From: Sphingomonadales bacterium
GTDB lineage: Bacteria > Pseudomonadota > Alphaproteobacteria > Sphingomonadales > Sphingomonadaceae
DNA length: 6,365 bases
Direction: 5' to 3'
NCBI GenBank assembly: GCA_018067055.1
Contig: JAGPVK010000285.1
Span: 1-6,365 of the forward strand
How positions within the stretch are numbered: position 1 is the stretch's first letter; each line of letters begins with the position of its first letter. Under the pieces are notes generated by a model that searched no databases, was not told the origin of the DNA, and was given only the letters and a program-made list of their open reading frames with translations. Below are positions 1 through 5,746 of this stretch, piece by piece. A program made the position numbers and the translations under genes.

Positions 1-1
1 C

Positions 2-175
2 TGCAAGGGCTGGTGCCGTCCGCTGGAGCAGCAATTGCTCGCCGTACCGCTCGAAAAAGTGGCACGCTTTCCGAAACGGGTGCAGGAACTATTGGGTTAC
101 AATATCCACCCGCCCTTCATGGGCTATGTCGACGGCATGCACCCGAGCCGGCAACTGCCAAACCGGACCGACTGA
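2..175 (+). CDS. C-terminal end of an unidentified protein (5' end outside window)
   Basis: An open frame enters from the left edge in frame 2 and ends at TGA 173-175, giving the last 57 residues of a protein. It begins CKGWCRPLEQ and ends RQLPNRTD, and contains a CxxxC pair near the window edge and a proline/histidine/glycine-rich stretch around HPPFMGYVDGMHPSR. I do not recognise the family. I prefer this frame to the overlapping frame-1 reading of 13-342 because it ends cleanly 48 bases before the well-supported gene at 224, whereas the frame-1 reading runs deep into that gene. The tight same-strand spacing suggests that it may be co-transcribed with the two downstream isomerase-like genes. 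No function is proposed. Confidence 0.6.
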   Translation, partial: CKGWCRPLEQQLLAVPLEKVARFPKRVQELLGYNIHPPFMGYVDGMHPSRQLPNRTD

Positions 176-210
176 CCGCCGGAATCGTCGCCTCGTCCAT
201 CTGTTTTCCA

Positions 211-216
211 GGGGAG
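211..216 (+). promoter_or_regulatory. Shine-Dalgarno supporting a TTG start
   Basis: GGGGAG lies 7 bases upstream of TTG 224 and is the only good ribosome-binding match near the beginning of the conserved thioredoxin-fold sequence. There is no ATG in frame before the first beta strand, so this site decides the TTG start. Confidence 0.65.
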
Positions 217-223
217 ATAATAT

Positions 224-916
224 TTGAAAGCCTTGGAAAGTTCAGCACCGCTGATCGTCTATGTCGACATCAAGAGCCCTTATGCCTTTGCCGCGATCCG
301 GCCGACGCTGGCTCTGGAAACAGCGCTGGACATGCGGTTTGACTGGCGACCGCTAACGCTCGATATTCCCAGCTATCTGGGATCGGCGCGGAAGAGCAAG
401 GGCAAGCTGGTCGAAAGCACCCGCAGTGCAAGCCAGTGGGACCGTGTCAAATATGCCTATCGCGACGCGCGCCGCTATGTCGAGCGCCAGGGCTATATGC
501 TCAAGGGTACCGAGAAAATCTGGGACTCGTCGATCGCCAATATCGGTATTTCTTGGGCTATGCAGACGGACCGCGACCGGCTCGGTGCCTATTTCGACGC
601 GGTCTATCCGCCGTTCTGGCGGCGGGAACTGGATATCGAAAATATCGCCGTGGTCGAGGCCTGTCTGGAGCAGGCGGGAATCGACGCGAACGGCTTTGCC
701 GCCTTTGCGCAAGGCGAGGGCCGAGTCAGGCATGATGCCCTGCAGGCGCAACTCCATCCGAGCGGCATTTACGGCGTGCCAACCTATGTCTTTGACGGCA
801 CCATCCTGTTTGGTCGCGAGCATCTTCCCTTTGTCCGCTGGCATTTGCAGGGGCGACAAGGTCCGGCGCCCGATATCGCCTATGACATTGGTGATGCGGA
901 GTCAGTCGCATGCTGA
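224..916 (+). CDS. 2-hydroxychromene-2-carboxylate isomerase / kappa-GST-like (DsbA-fold) protein, first paralogue
   Basis: A 230-residue thioredoxin-fold protein of the DsbA-like, kappa-class GST / 2-hydroxychromene-2-carboxylate isomerase family. Known members use glutathione to isomerise a chromene intermediate in naphthalene breakdown or conjugate glutathione, but most homologues have no known substrate. Visible: beta-1 with VYVDIKSPYAF (residues 12-22), where Ser18-Pro19 replaces the CxxC of true DsbA and Ser18 matches the family's glutathione-activating serine; a helical insertion at about 50-160; and the cis-proline motif GVPTYVFDG (184-192) followed by LFGREHL (195-201), as in this family. 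There is no signal peptide, so it is probably cytosolic. The start is TTG 224, with GGGGAG at 211-216 seven bases upstream. The 3' end overlaps the next, paralogous gene by 7 bases. The family call is firm; the specific reaction is unknown. Confidence 0.88.
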   Translation: MKALESSAPLIVYVDIKSPYAFAAIRPTLALETALDMRFDWRPLTLDIPSYLGSARKSKGKLVESTRSASQWDRVKYAYRDARRYVERQGYMLKGTEKIWDSSIANIGISWAMQTDRDRLGAYFDAVYPPFWRRELDIENIAVVEACLEQAGIDANGFAAFAQGEGRVRHDALQAQLHPSGIYGVPTYVFDGTILFGREHLPFVRWHLQGRQGPAPDIAYDIGDAESVAC

Positions 917-1485
917 CCGTCGCCATCGATTTCAAGTCACCCGCTTCCTATCTGGCGCTCGAACCGACATTGGATCTGGTCCGCGAAACCGGCGTAGCTG
1001 TTGCATGGCTGCCTTTCTCGGTACGGCCCTTTTCCGTGCCCGCAGAAAAAGCGAACGAGACCGTGGGCGAGCGCCATCGCCGCGTCCGCGCCATCGCCCA
1101 GCGCGACACCCATTTGCATTATGCAGCGGTTCAGGGGCTTCCGATGCAGTTTTCGAACACGCCCGCGGGCAGCGAGATCGCCCTGGCAGCCCTGGCCGGC
1201 ATCGAAGGCGACCCAGTCCCGTTCATCCGCGCCGCTTTTTCCGCTTACTGGTCCGGGCAGGCGGATCTGGACGACGAAGCGATAGTAGCCGCCCTGTTTT
1301 CGGCGCTGCACCTACCCGCACCCGATCTGCAATCGTCCCTCGCCACACTGGCTTCGATTCGCGCACGAGCCGAAGAATCCGGCATTTTCGAATCGCCATC
1401 CTATCTCATCGCGGACCAGCTGTTCGTTGGCCGCGAGCATCTCCCCTGGATAGGTTCGCTGATCTCAGCGGCACCGGTCCGGTAA
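910..1485 (+). CDS. 2-hydroxychromene-2-carboxylate isomerase / kappa-GST-like (DsbA-fold) protein, second paralogue
   Basis: A 191-residue relative of the preceding protein, shorter by about 40 residues. Visible: beta-1 with VAIDFKSPASYLALEPTL (residues 4-21), with Ser10-Pro11 in the active-site position and no cysteine; a helical middle; a cis-proline segment GIFESPSYLIADQLFVGREHLPW (158-180) in which the GVP of the first copy is replaced by ESP (161-163); and the GREHLP signature shared with the neighbour. It starts at ATG 910 inside the end of the upstream gene (ATGCTGA: the start overlaps the stop at 914-916), a typical translational-coupling arrangement. The pair probably arose by tandem duplication and may form a heterodimer, since kappa-class enzymes are dimers; this is inference. 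No signal peptide is seen, so a cytosolic location is likely. The substrate is unknown. Confidence 0.87.
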   Translation: MLTVAIDFKSPASYLALEPTLDLVRETGVAVAWLPFSVRPFSVPAEKANETVGERHRRVRAIAQRDTHLHYAAVQGLPMQFSNTPAGSEIALAALAGIEGDPVPFIRAAFSAYWSGQADLDDEAIVAALFSALHLPAPDLQSSLATLASIRARAEESGIFESPSYLIADQLFVGREHLPWIGSLISAAPVR

Positions 1486-1500
1486 AATCCGGTTCTTTTT
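1473..1500 (+). terminator. weak possible terminator after the isomerase-like pair
   Basis: ACCGG (1473-1477) can pair with CCGGT (1489-1493), or CCGG 1479-1482 with CCGG 1489-1492, followed at once by TTCTTTTTCTT. The stem is only 4-5 base pairs and overlaps the stop codon, so termination may be partial. The position fits an operon boundary before secE. Confidence 0.3.
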
Positions 1501-1528
1501 CTTGCGAATCCGGGAATCTCGGTATAAG
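1501..1528 (+). promoter_or_regulatory. possible sigma-70-type promoter for secE-nusG
   Basis: CTTGCG (1501-1506) and TATAAG (1523-1528) are separated by 16 bases and could be -35 and -10 boxes. Transcription would begin about 95 bases before the secE start. This is a weak pattern match. The 144-base gap upstream of secE shows no tRNA gene, although tRNA-Trp is often found just before secE in other bacteria. Confidence 0.35.
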
Positions 1529-1629
1529 GGGCTGGTTCTTTCCGAAACCATGCATATATCCGAACACAGTCAAATGACTGACACCCGGAGTTTATGTGGC
1601 AACCGGCAAGAAAGTTTAGGGAATCAAGC

Positions 1630-1824
1630 ATGGCAAAAGTCAATCCAGGCGAATTCATGAATCAGGTCAAGGCTGAGACCAACAAGGTCGTCTGGCCAAC
1701 TTGGCCCGAGACCGTCCGCACGGCGATCCTCGTGTTGATCATGACCACCATATTGGGCTTGTTTTTTCTGGGCGTTGATTCGATTTTTAACGGGATTGTA
1801 GGCTGGCTCCTGAGCCTTGCATAA
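1630..1824 (+). CDS. secE: preprotein translocase subunit SecE
   Basis: A 64-residue SecE of the short, single-spanning type usual in alphaproteobacteria. SecE clamps the SecY channel in the inner membrane and is essential for Sec-dependent export. The N-terminal amphipathic part carries the family motif around KAETNKVVWPTWPETVRTA (residues 14-32), followed by one transmembrane helix, about 33-60 (ILVLIMTTILGLFFLGV and onward). I chose ATG 1630, with AGGGA (1618-1622) 7 bases upstream, giving the family-typical N-terminus MAKVNPGEF. An in-frame ATG at 1594 would add 12 residues but has a poorly spaced ribosome site. nusG follows 31 bases later, the classic secE-nusG pairing. Confident call. 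Confidence 0.96.
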   Translation: MAKVNPGEFMNQVKAETNKVVWPTWPETVRTAILVLIMTTILGLFFLGVDSIFNGIVGWLLSLA

Positions 1825-1855
1825 ACGCCCCACACAGATTTTTTAGGTTATTCGC

Positions 1856-2392
1856 ATGGCACGCTGGTACATCATTCACGCTTATTCGGGCTTTGAACAC
1901 AAGGTCAAGGAAGCCATTGAGGCCGACGCCAAGCGGCTTGGCCTGACCGAACTGGTCGAGGATATCGAAGTCCCGACCGAGACGATCACCGAAGTCAAGC
2001 GCGGCAAGAAGATCCAGTCGGAGCGGAAATTCTTCCCCGGCTATGTGCTGGCCAAGCTGGAAATGACCGATGATGTCTATCACCTGGTCAAGAACCAGCC
2101 CAAGGTCACCGGCTTTCTCGGCAGCAGCGGCAAGCCGCAGGCGATCAGCGAATCCGAAGCCGCCCGCATTCTCAACACCAAGGAAGAAGCGGCCAACGCT
2201 CCGAAAGAACGGATCACGGTCAGCTACGAAATTGGCGACGAGGTCAAGGTCAAGAGCGGCCCGTTCAACAGCTTCAACGGCATTGTCGAGGAACTCGATT
2301 TCGACAAGAACAAGGTCAAGGTTTCGGTGTCGATCTTTGGTCGCGCAACCCCGGTCGAACTGGACTTTGGCGAAGTCGACCTGATTAGCTAG
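1856..2392 (+). CDS. nusG: transcription termination/antitermination factor NusG
   Basis: A full-length NusG of 178 residues. It binds RNA polymerase, suppresses pausing, and links transcription to Rho or to the ribosome (S10). The N-terminal NGN domain begins [19 protein letters not shown] (residues 4-22) and includes the conserved [15 protein letters not shown] region (56-70) and a [11 protein letters not shown] segment (84-94). The C-terminal KOW domain covers about 122-178, with [16 protein letters not shown] (127-142), VEELD and a terminal [12 protein letters not shown]. The start ATG 1856 is preceded by a modest AGG at 1845-1847, 8 bases away. It forms an operon with secE. The TAG stop at 2390-2392 lies in the same frame as the downstream GNAT gene. 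No abnormal residues are seen. Confidence 0.98.
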   Translation: MARWYIIHAYSGFEHKVKEAIEADAKRLGLTELVEDIEVPTETITEVKRGKKIQSERKFFPGYVLAKLEMTDDVYHLVKNQPKVTGFLGSSGKPQAISESEAARILNTKEEAANAPKERITVSYEIGDEVKVKSGPFNSFNGIVEELDFDKNKVKVSVSIFGRATPVELDFGEVDLIS

Positions 2393-2407
2393 CACTGGCT
2401 CTTCTGC

Positions 2408-2935
2408 TTGATCCGGCTCCGCCCTGCTTATGCTGATGACGTGGCTGCACTAGCGAAGCTCGGCACCGCGACCTTTACCAGCGCCTTCGGACATCTGTAT
2501 TCTAGTAAAAATCTGGCCAGTTTTCTGGCGCAGACGCAGTCGGAATCTCGCATTGCCTCCAACATAGCCGACCCCGCTGTCCTCTATTGTCTGGCAGAAG
2601 ACACCGCCAGCGGCAACCTGGTCGGCTATTGCAAGATTTCCACCAACATCGGCCTAGATTACGATCCCGGCTCGACCGGCGCGATCGAATTGTCGCAACT
2701 CTATCTCGACGATAGCCAGTTTGGAACAGGCTTGGCCAACCAATTGATGGACTGGGTCATTTCCAAGGCCCGCAAGCGCAACTGCGGGGAGATCATCCTG
2801 AGCGTCTTTTCCGAGAACTTCCGCGCCCAATCCTTTTATCATCACTACGGCTTCGAGCATATTGCCGATACCATTTTCATGGTCGGTGATCATTGCGATG
2901 CCGAATTTCTGTACCGGCTAACGCTCACCGATTGA
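2408..2935 (+). CDS. GNAT family N-acetyltransferase, PaiA-like, between nusG and rplK
   Basis: A 175-residue acetyl-CoA-dependent acetyltransferase of the GNAT superfamily. The N-terminus IRLRPAYADDVAALAKLG followed by TFTSAFGHLYSSKNLASFL resembles the PaiA / spermidine-type subgroup. Motif A is visible as IELSQLYLDDSQFGTGLANQL (93-113), with the acetyl-CoA pyrophosphate loop Q-F-G-T-G-L-A at 104-110, and motif B as SFYHHYGFEHI (142-152). The acceptor (polyamine, amino acid, protein or drug) cannot be told. The start must be TTG 2408: nusG's TAG is in the same frame 18 bases upstream, the codons between them are not starts, and no ATG lies near the N-terminus. There is no purine-rich ribosome site, so translation probably depends on ribosomes finishing nusG. 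It is an extra gene in an otherwise conserved ribosomal cluster. Confidence 0.88.
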   Translation: MIRLRPAYADDVAALAKLGTATFTSAFGHLYSSKNLASFLAQTQSESRIASNIADPAVLYCLAEDTASGNLVGYCKISTNIGLDYDPGSTGAIELSQLYLDDSQFGTGLANQLMDWVISKARKRNCGEIILSVFSENFRAQSFYHHYGFEHIADTIFMVGDHCDAEFLYRLTLTD

Positions 2936-2954
2936 GTGCAGCCTTTCGTTTTTT
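2922..2954 (+). terminator. weak possible terminator at the end of the GNAT gene
   Basis: CGCTCA (2922-2927) can pair with TGAGTG (2933-2938), including one G-U pair, around a 5-base loop that spans the stop codon. A run of six T (2949-2954) follows only after 10 more bases, so the geometry is poor. At best it is a leaky stop for the secE-nusG-GNAT transcript. Confidence 0.22.
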
Positions 2955-2962
2955 CGAATCAC

Positions 2963-2991
2963 TTGCCAATCGGCCGTACTTGACCTATGCG
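2963..2991 (+). promoter_or_regulatory. possible promoter for rplK-rplA
   Basis: TTGCCA (2963-2968) and TATGCG (2986-2991) are 17 bases apart and could be -35 and -10 boxes. A CTTGAC at 2979-2984 is a rival -35 but lacks a matching -10. A start near 2998 would place the L1-site mimic at 3027 inside the untranslated leader, as expected. This is a pattern match only. Confidence 0.35.
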
Positions 2992-3026
2992 CGCCGCGTC
3001 ATCGCGAAAAAGGCGTTGGCTCCATC

Positions 3027-3057
3027 GTGGGAGGAGACACAGTCTCCGTCTGACCAC
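3027..3057 (+). promoter_or_regulatory. putative ribosomal protein L1 binding site (autoregulatory operator) in the rplK leader
   Basis: The leader folds as a lower stem GTGG (3027-3030) / CCAC (3054-3057), an asymmetric internal loop (GA on the 5' side, GTCTGA on the 3' side), and an upper stem GGAGAC (3033-3038) / GTCTCC (3042-3047). The conserved parts GTGGGAG and TGACCAC imitate the L1 site of 23S rRNA, where GGTGGGAG is closed by GAAATACCACC. L1 is known in Escherichia coli to repress translation of the L11-L1 mRNA by binding such a leader mimic. Here the site lies 77 bases before the rplK start and L1 is encoded by the second gene, so the same feedback is likely. The structure is seen in the sequence; binding is inferred. 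Confidence 0.75.
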
Positions 3058-3080
3058 TTAATTTGATCTGTCGCCGAGGC

Positions 3081-3109
3081 CCGCTCATCCTGAGCTTGTC
3101 GAAGGACGG
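3081..3109. repeat. REP-like intergenic repeat inside the rplK leader
   Basis: The segment contains the core CCTGAGCTTGTCGAAGG. I recognise this as a common dispersed intergenic repeat of sphingomonads and other high-GC bacteria. Short complementary ends are visible: CCG 3081-3083 with CGG 3107-3109, and TCCT 3088-3091 with AGGA 3103-3106. It lies between the L1 operator and the rplK ribosome site, ending about 12 bases before that site. The repeat identity is from memory; copy number in this genome cannot be seen here. Confidence 0.6.
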
Positions 3110-3133
3110 AAACAGAAAGAAAAGGACAGCCAA

Positions 3134-3565
3134 ATGGCTAAGAAAATTGATGGTTATATCAATTTGCAAGTACCTGCCGGTATTGCAAATCCATCCCCGC
3201 CGATCGGCCCAGCACTGGGTCAGCGCGGCGTTAATATCATGGAATTCTGCAAGGCGTTTAACGCGGCGACAGACAAGCTTGAAAAAGGCACGCCAATTCC
3301 GACCAAGATCACGGTCTATGGCGATCGCAGCTTCACCTTCGAAACCAAGACCCCGCCAGCCAGCTATCTGATCAAGAAGACTGCCAAGCTGAAAAAGGGT
3401 TCGAGCGAACCGGGCAAGACTTCCGGCGGAACCATCAAGGTTTCGCAGATCAAGGAAATCGCCGAAACGAAAATGGCCGATCTCAATGCCAACAGCATTG
3501 ATCAGGCTATGAAAATCATTTCAGGCACCGCACGCTCGATGGGCGTAGACGTGGTGGAGGGATAA
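3134..3565 (+). CDS. rplK: 50S ribosomal protein L11
   Basis: A complete L11 of 143 residues, part of the GTPase-associated centre of the large subunit, where it binds 23S rRNA helices 43/44 and is needed for RelA-dependent stringent control. The N-terminal domain shows the proline-rich [24 protein letters not shown] segment (residues 20-43). The C-terminal RNA-binding domain shows [14 protein letters not shown] (about 81-94) and ends with the signature [11 protein letters not shown] (131-141). ATG 3134 has AAGGA (3122-3126) 7 bases upstream. rplA follows after 4 bases, and its ribosome site GGAGG (3556-3560) lies inside the end of rplK, so the two genes are translationally linked. The upstream leader carries a probable L1-binding repressor site. 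Confidence 0.98.
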   Translation: MAKKIDGYINLQVPAGIANPSPPIGPALGQRGVNIMEFCKAFNAATDKLEKGTPIPTKITVYGDRSFTFETKTPPASYLIKKTAKLKKGSSEPGKTSGGTIKVSQIKEIAETKMADLNANSIDQAMKIISGTARSMGVDVVEG

Positions 3566-3569
3566 GAAC

Positions 3570-4271
3570 ATGGCGAAACTCTCCAAAAAAATGCAGGCGA
3601 TCAATGCAAAAGTCGATCGCGAAAAACTGTACGGCATTGATGAAGCCATCAAGACGCTGAAAGACCTCGCTTCTACCTCGAAGTTTGACGAGACCCTTGA
3701 TGTCGTGCTCAACCTTGGTGTTGACCCTCGCCACGCTGACCAGATGGTCCGCGGCGTGGTCTCGCTTCCTGCCGGCACCGGCAAGGAAACCCGCGTTGCT
3801 GTGTTTGCCAAGGATGCGAAAGCAGACGAAGCACGCGAAGCGGGCGCCGACACGGTTGGCGCAGAAGATCTGATGGAAGCCATGCAGGGCGGCGATCTCA
3901 ACTATGATCGCATCATCGCAACCCCGGACATGATGGGCCTCGTCGGTCGTCTCGGTAAGGTTCTCGGTCCGAAAGGCCTGATGCCAAACCCGAAACTCGG
4001 CACGGTGACCCCGAATGTCGGGCAAGCGGTCAAGGACGCCAAGGGCGGCCAGGTTGAATATCGCGTTGAAAAAGCCGGTATCATCCACAATGGCCTCGGC
4101 AAGGTCAGCTTCTCCGAAGCCGATCTGCGCAAGAATTTCGATGCGCTGGTCAGTGCTGTCGTGAAAGCGAAACCAGCCGGCGCCAAGGGTAAATATGTCC
4201 GCAAGGTCGGGCTGAGCACAACCATGGGCCCAGGCCTCAAGGTTGATCTCGGTGAGATCGAAGGCGCCTGA
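3570..4271 (+). CDS. rplA: 50S ribosomal protein L1
   Basis: A complete L1 of 233 residues, forming the mobile L1 stalk that helps release deacylated tRNA from the E site. It is also the translational repressor of the rplK-rplA mRNA in well-studied bacteria. The family signature [21 protein letters not shown] (126-146) lies in the central domain. Domain I residues are split between the N-terminus ([16 protein letters not shown], 39-54) and the C-terminus ([15 protein letters not shown], 213-227), as usual. ATG 3570 has GGAGGG (3556-3561) 8 bases upstream. It is followed by a palindrome and a strong terminator, which separates it from rplJ. Nothing unusual is seen in the protein. Confidence 0.98.
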   Translation: MAKLSKKMQAINAKVDREKLYGIDEAIKTLKDLASTSKFDETLDVVLNLGVDPRHADQMVRGVVSLPAGTGKETRVAVFAKDAKADEAREAGADTVGAEDLMEAMQGGDLNYDRIIATPDMMGLVGRLGKVLGPKGLMPNPKLGTVTPNVGQAVKDAKGGQVEYRVEKAGIIHNGLGKVSFSEADLRKNFDALVSAVVKAKPAGAKGKYVRKVGLSTTMGPGLKVDLGEIEGA

Positions 4272-4281
4272 TTCGTCGCGC

Positions 4282-4303
4282 GTCACCCCCACTAGGGGAT
4301 GAC
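4282..4303. repeat. small palindrome after rplA, resembling the joined ends of the 6010-6094 repeat
   Basis: GTCA (4282-4285) pairs with TGAC (4300-4303) and CCCC (4287-4290) with GGGG (4295-4298) around ACTA. Between the two stems there is a C-A mismatch on the + strand and a T-G wobble on the - strand. Read on the - strand it begins GTCATCCC and ends GGGGTGAC, the same outer sequences as the 85-base element before rplJ, but without its middle. Confidence 0.55.
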
Positions 4304-4318
4304 ATGAACAACTGTTAT

Positions 4319-4349
4319 AAAAAGGCCGGGCATGATCCCGGCCTTTTTT
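4319..4349 (+). terminator. strong intrinsic terminator after rplA
   Basis: AAAGGCCGGG (4321-4330) pairs perfectly with CCCGGCCTTT (4337-4346) around CATGAT, can be extended by two A-T pairs, and ends in six T (4344-4349). The symmetrical A and T runs mean it could also work on the opposite strand. It should end the rplK-rplA transcript before rplJ. Confidence 0.9.
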
Positions 4350-4375
4350 CTTGCGCCCTATTTTAAGGACCAGCA

Positions 4376-5155
4376 ATGACCCAATTGCAGATCAGCGCGG
4401 ACCTGTCCTACCGTCTGCCCGCGCCCTGCACCATCTTGGTCCAGGTCGAGGCAGCGGCAACGCCAGACCAACGACTCGACCAGTCTCGCATCACCATCGG
4501 CCCTGCTGGTGACAAGGCGGTGATCCCTGCCCATGACCGGATCGGCACCCGGCTATGGACGACGCAGCAGCAACAGCTGACCATTTCCTATGCCGCACAG
4601 GTCACGGTTGATCGCGCCAATCCGGATTTTGCCACCCTGCCCGCAACCCCGCTGCCCGACCTGCCGGGCGAGGCCGTGCCCTATCTGTTCAACTCGCTCT
4701 ATTGCTCGGTCAGCGCTTTTGACCAGCTGGTATCGAGCGAATTTGCCGGCCTGAAGGGTGGCCCGCTGATTGCCGCGATGGCGGACCATATCGCCCGGAC
4801 CATGACCTACGGATCGGACCGTGACAATGCCCACACCAACGCCCAGCAAAGCTATGCCGCGCGCAAGGGCGTGTGCCGCGACTATGCCCATATAATGATC
4901 AGCATGGCCCGCGCCGCCAATATCCCGGCCCGCTTTGCCAGCACCTATGCGCCCGACGTCCAGCCACAGGATTTTCACGCCGTGCCCGAAGTCTTTCTCG
5001 ATGGCCGCTGGCACCTGATCGACCCCACCGGCATGGCGCAGGCGTCTGAAATGGCGGTGATCGGCATCGGCCGCGACGCCACCGATGTATCCTTCCTGAC
5101 CGCCTTTGGCAGCATGAATATGGTCGAGCAGCGGGTGAACGTCAGGCGCGTCTGA
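4376..5155 (+). CDS. transglutaminase-like family protein (probable cysteine peptidase/amidase)
   Basis: A 259-residue protein with an N-terminal beta-rich domain (about 1-100) and a C-terminal transglutaminase core. The catalytic triad is visible: Cys167 in KGVCRDYAHI (164-173), His201 in DFHAVPEVFLDGRWHLIDPTG (199-219), and Asp216 in the same stretch. A YLFNSLYCS segment (103-111) joins the domains, as in related bacterial proteins. There is no signal peptide or membrane segment, so it is probably cytosolic. Bacterial members of this superfamily are mostly proteases or amidases of unknown substrate. ATG 4376 has AAGGA (4365-4369) 6 bases upstream. It begins only 26 bases after the rplA terminator, so it relies on readthrough or a promoter I could not identify. 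The fold is certain; the role is unknown. Confidence 0.9.
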   Translation: MTQLQISADLSYRLPAPCTILVQVEAAATPDQRLDQSRITIGPAGDKAVIPAHDRIGTRLWTTQQQQLTISYAAQVTVDRANPDFATLPATPLPDLPGEAVPYLFNSLYCSVSAFDQLVSSEFAGLKGGPLIAAMADHIARTMTYGSDRDNAHTNAQQSYAARKGVCRDYAHIMISMARAANIPARFASTYAPDVQPQDFHAVPEVFLDGRWHLIDPTGMAQASEMAVIGIGRDATDVSFLTAFGSMNMVEQRVNVRRV

Positions 5156-5236
5156 GCCGCGACCCGCAATTTCCGGCTTTCAAAGCGCCACATTTTTCCT
5201 TTATGCTTGTCACCGAACAACTCCCGGGAGGAAAAT

Positions 5237-5617
5237 ATGCACAAGGGTTCCTGCCTCTGCGGTGCCATCCAGATTGAGGTCGAGGGCGACCTGCCCGAGG
5301 CCGACGCCTGCCACTGCAACCAGTGCCGCAAGCAATCCGGCCATTACTGGGCCTCGATCGACGTCCCGACCAGCGCCGTCACCATCACCGGCGAAGACCA
5401 TATCCGCTGGTATCAATCCTCCGAAAAAGTCCGCCGCGGTTTCTGCGACACCTGCGGCTCCTTCCTGTTCTGGGACCCGATCCACCACGACAAGATCGCC
5501 ATCGCCATGGGCAGTTTCGACAAACCCACCGGAACCAAAATCTGGAGCCACATCTTTGTCGCCGACAAGGGCGATTATTACGAGATTGAAGAAGGCGTGC
5601 TGCAGCGGGATCAGTAA
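5237..5617 (+). CDS. GFA (glutathione-dependent formaldehyde-activating enzyme-like) family zinc protein
   Basis: A 126-residue protein of the GFA / CENP-V family. The cysteines expected to bind zinc are all present: Cys6 and Cys8 in GSCLCGAIQIEVEG, Cys25, Cys27 and Cys30 in ACHCNQCRKQSG, and Cys70 and Cys73 in RGFCDTCGSFLFWD. The founding member was reported to bind glutathione and assist formaldehyde capture, but most homologues have no proven activity, so the name should not be read as a reaction. I chose ATG 5237, with GGAGG (5227-5231) 5 bases upstream, giving the usual start MHKGSCLCG. A TTG at 5207 in the same frame would add ten atypical residues. It lies 81 bases after the transglutaminase gene and ends against a perfect hairpin. 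Confidence 0.92.
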   Translation: MHKGSCLCGAIQIEVEGDLPEADACHCNQCRKQSGHYWASIDVPTSAVTITGEDHIRWYQSSEKVRRGFCDTCGSFLFWDPIHHDKIAIAMGSFDKPTGTKIWSHIFVADKGDYYEIEEGVLQRDQ

Positions 5618-5618
5618 A

Positions 5619-5640
5619 CCTTCTCCCCTGAGGGAGAAGG
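5619..5640. repeat. perfect hairpin immediately after the GFA gene
   Basis: CCTTCTCCC (5619-5627) pairs perfectly with GGGAGAAGG (5632-5640) around CTGA, starting one base after the stop codon. No T run follows, so it is not a standard intrinsic terminator; it may protect the 3' end of the mRNA. It is the left edge of the repeat region described next. Confidence 0.7.
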
Positions 5641-5746
5641 GTACGAGGCTAGGCGGAGTTGGATGAGGGTGCCCTGCCCTCGAGAAGACGGTACACCCTC
5701 ACGGGAGAGGGGATTGGGTGCTACTCCGCTGGGTGACTCACCCTCA
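5641..5746. repeat. nested inverted repeats rich in CACCCTCA (intergenic repeat mosaic, left part)
   Basis: GCGGAGT (5653-5659) pairs with ACTCCGC (5723-5729). Inside it, TGAGGGTG (5664-5671) pairs with CACCCTCA (5694-5701). A further direct copy of CACCCTCA stands at 5739-5746. The CT/GA-rich, palindromic composition is typical of dispersed intergenic repeats in this bacterial group. The short frames on both strands show no protein family and I regard them as accidental. Confidence 0.6.

Noticed and set aside
13..342. Open frame of 109 codons at the left edge (+)
   Set aside because: It overlaps the well-supported gene at 224 in another frame and has no recognisable domain. The frame ending at 175 is more plausible.
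426..1577. Long frame of 383 codons (+) across both isomerase-like genes
   Set aside because: Its Arg/Ser/Pro-rich translation is typical of a high-GC shadow frame. It crosses two recognised genes and their overlap.
1486..1629. Possible tRNA-Trp gene before secE
   Set aside because: It is expected here from gene order in other bacteria, but no cloverleaf, CCA anticodon loop or TTCGA arm could be found.
1787..2395. 202-codon frame on the - strand opposite nusG
   Set aside because: Mirror of the nusG coding sequence with repetitive Asp/Leu/Phe composition and no separate evidence.
3516..4376. Long frame of 286 codons on the - strand opposite rplA
   Set aside because: It lies antisense to a certain L1 gene, shows no family motif, and reaches across the rplA terminator. 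Judged a shadow.
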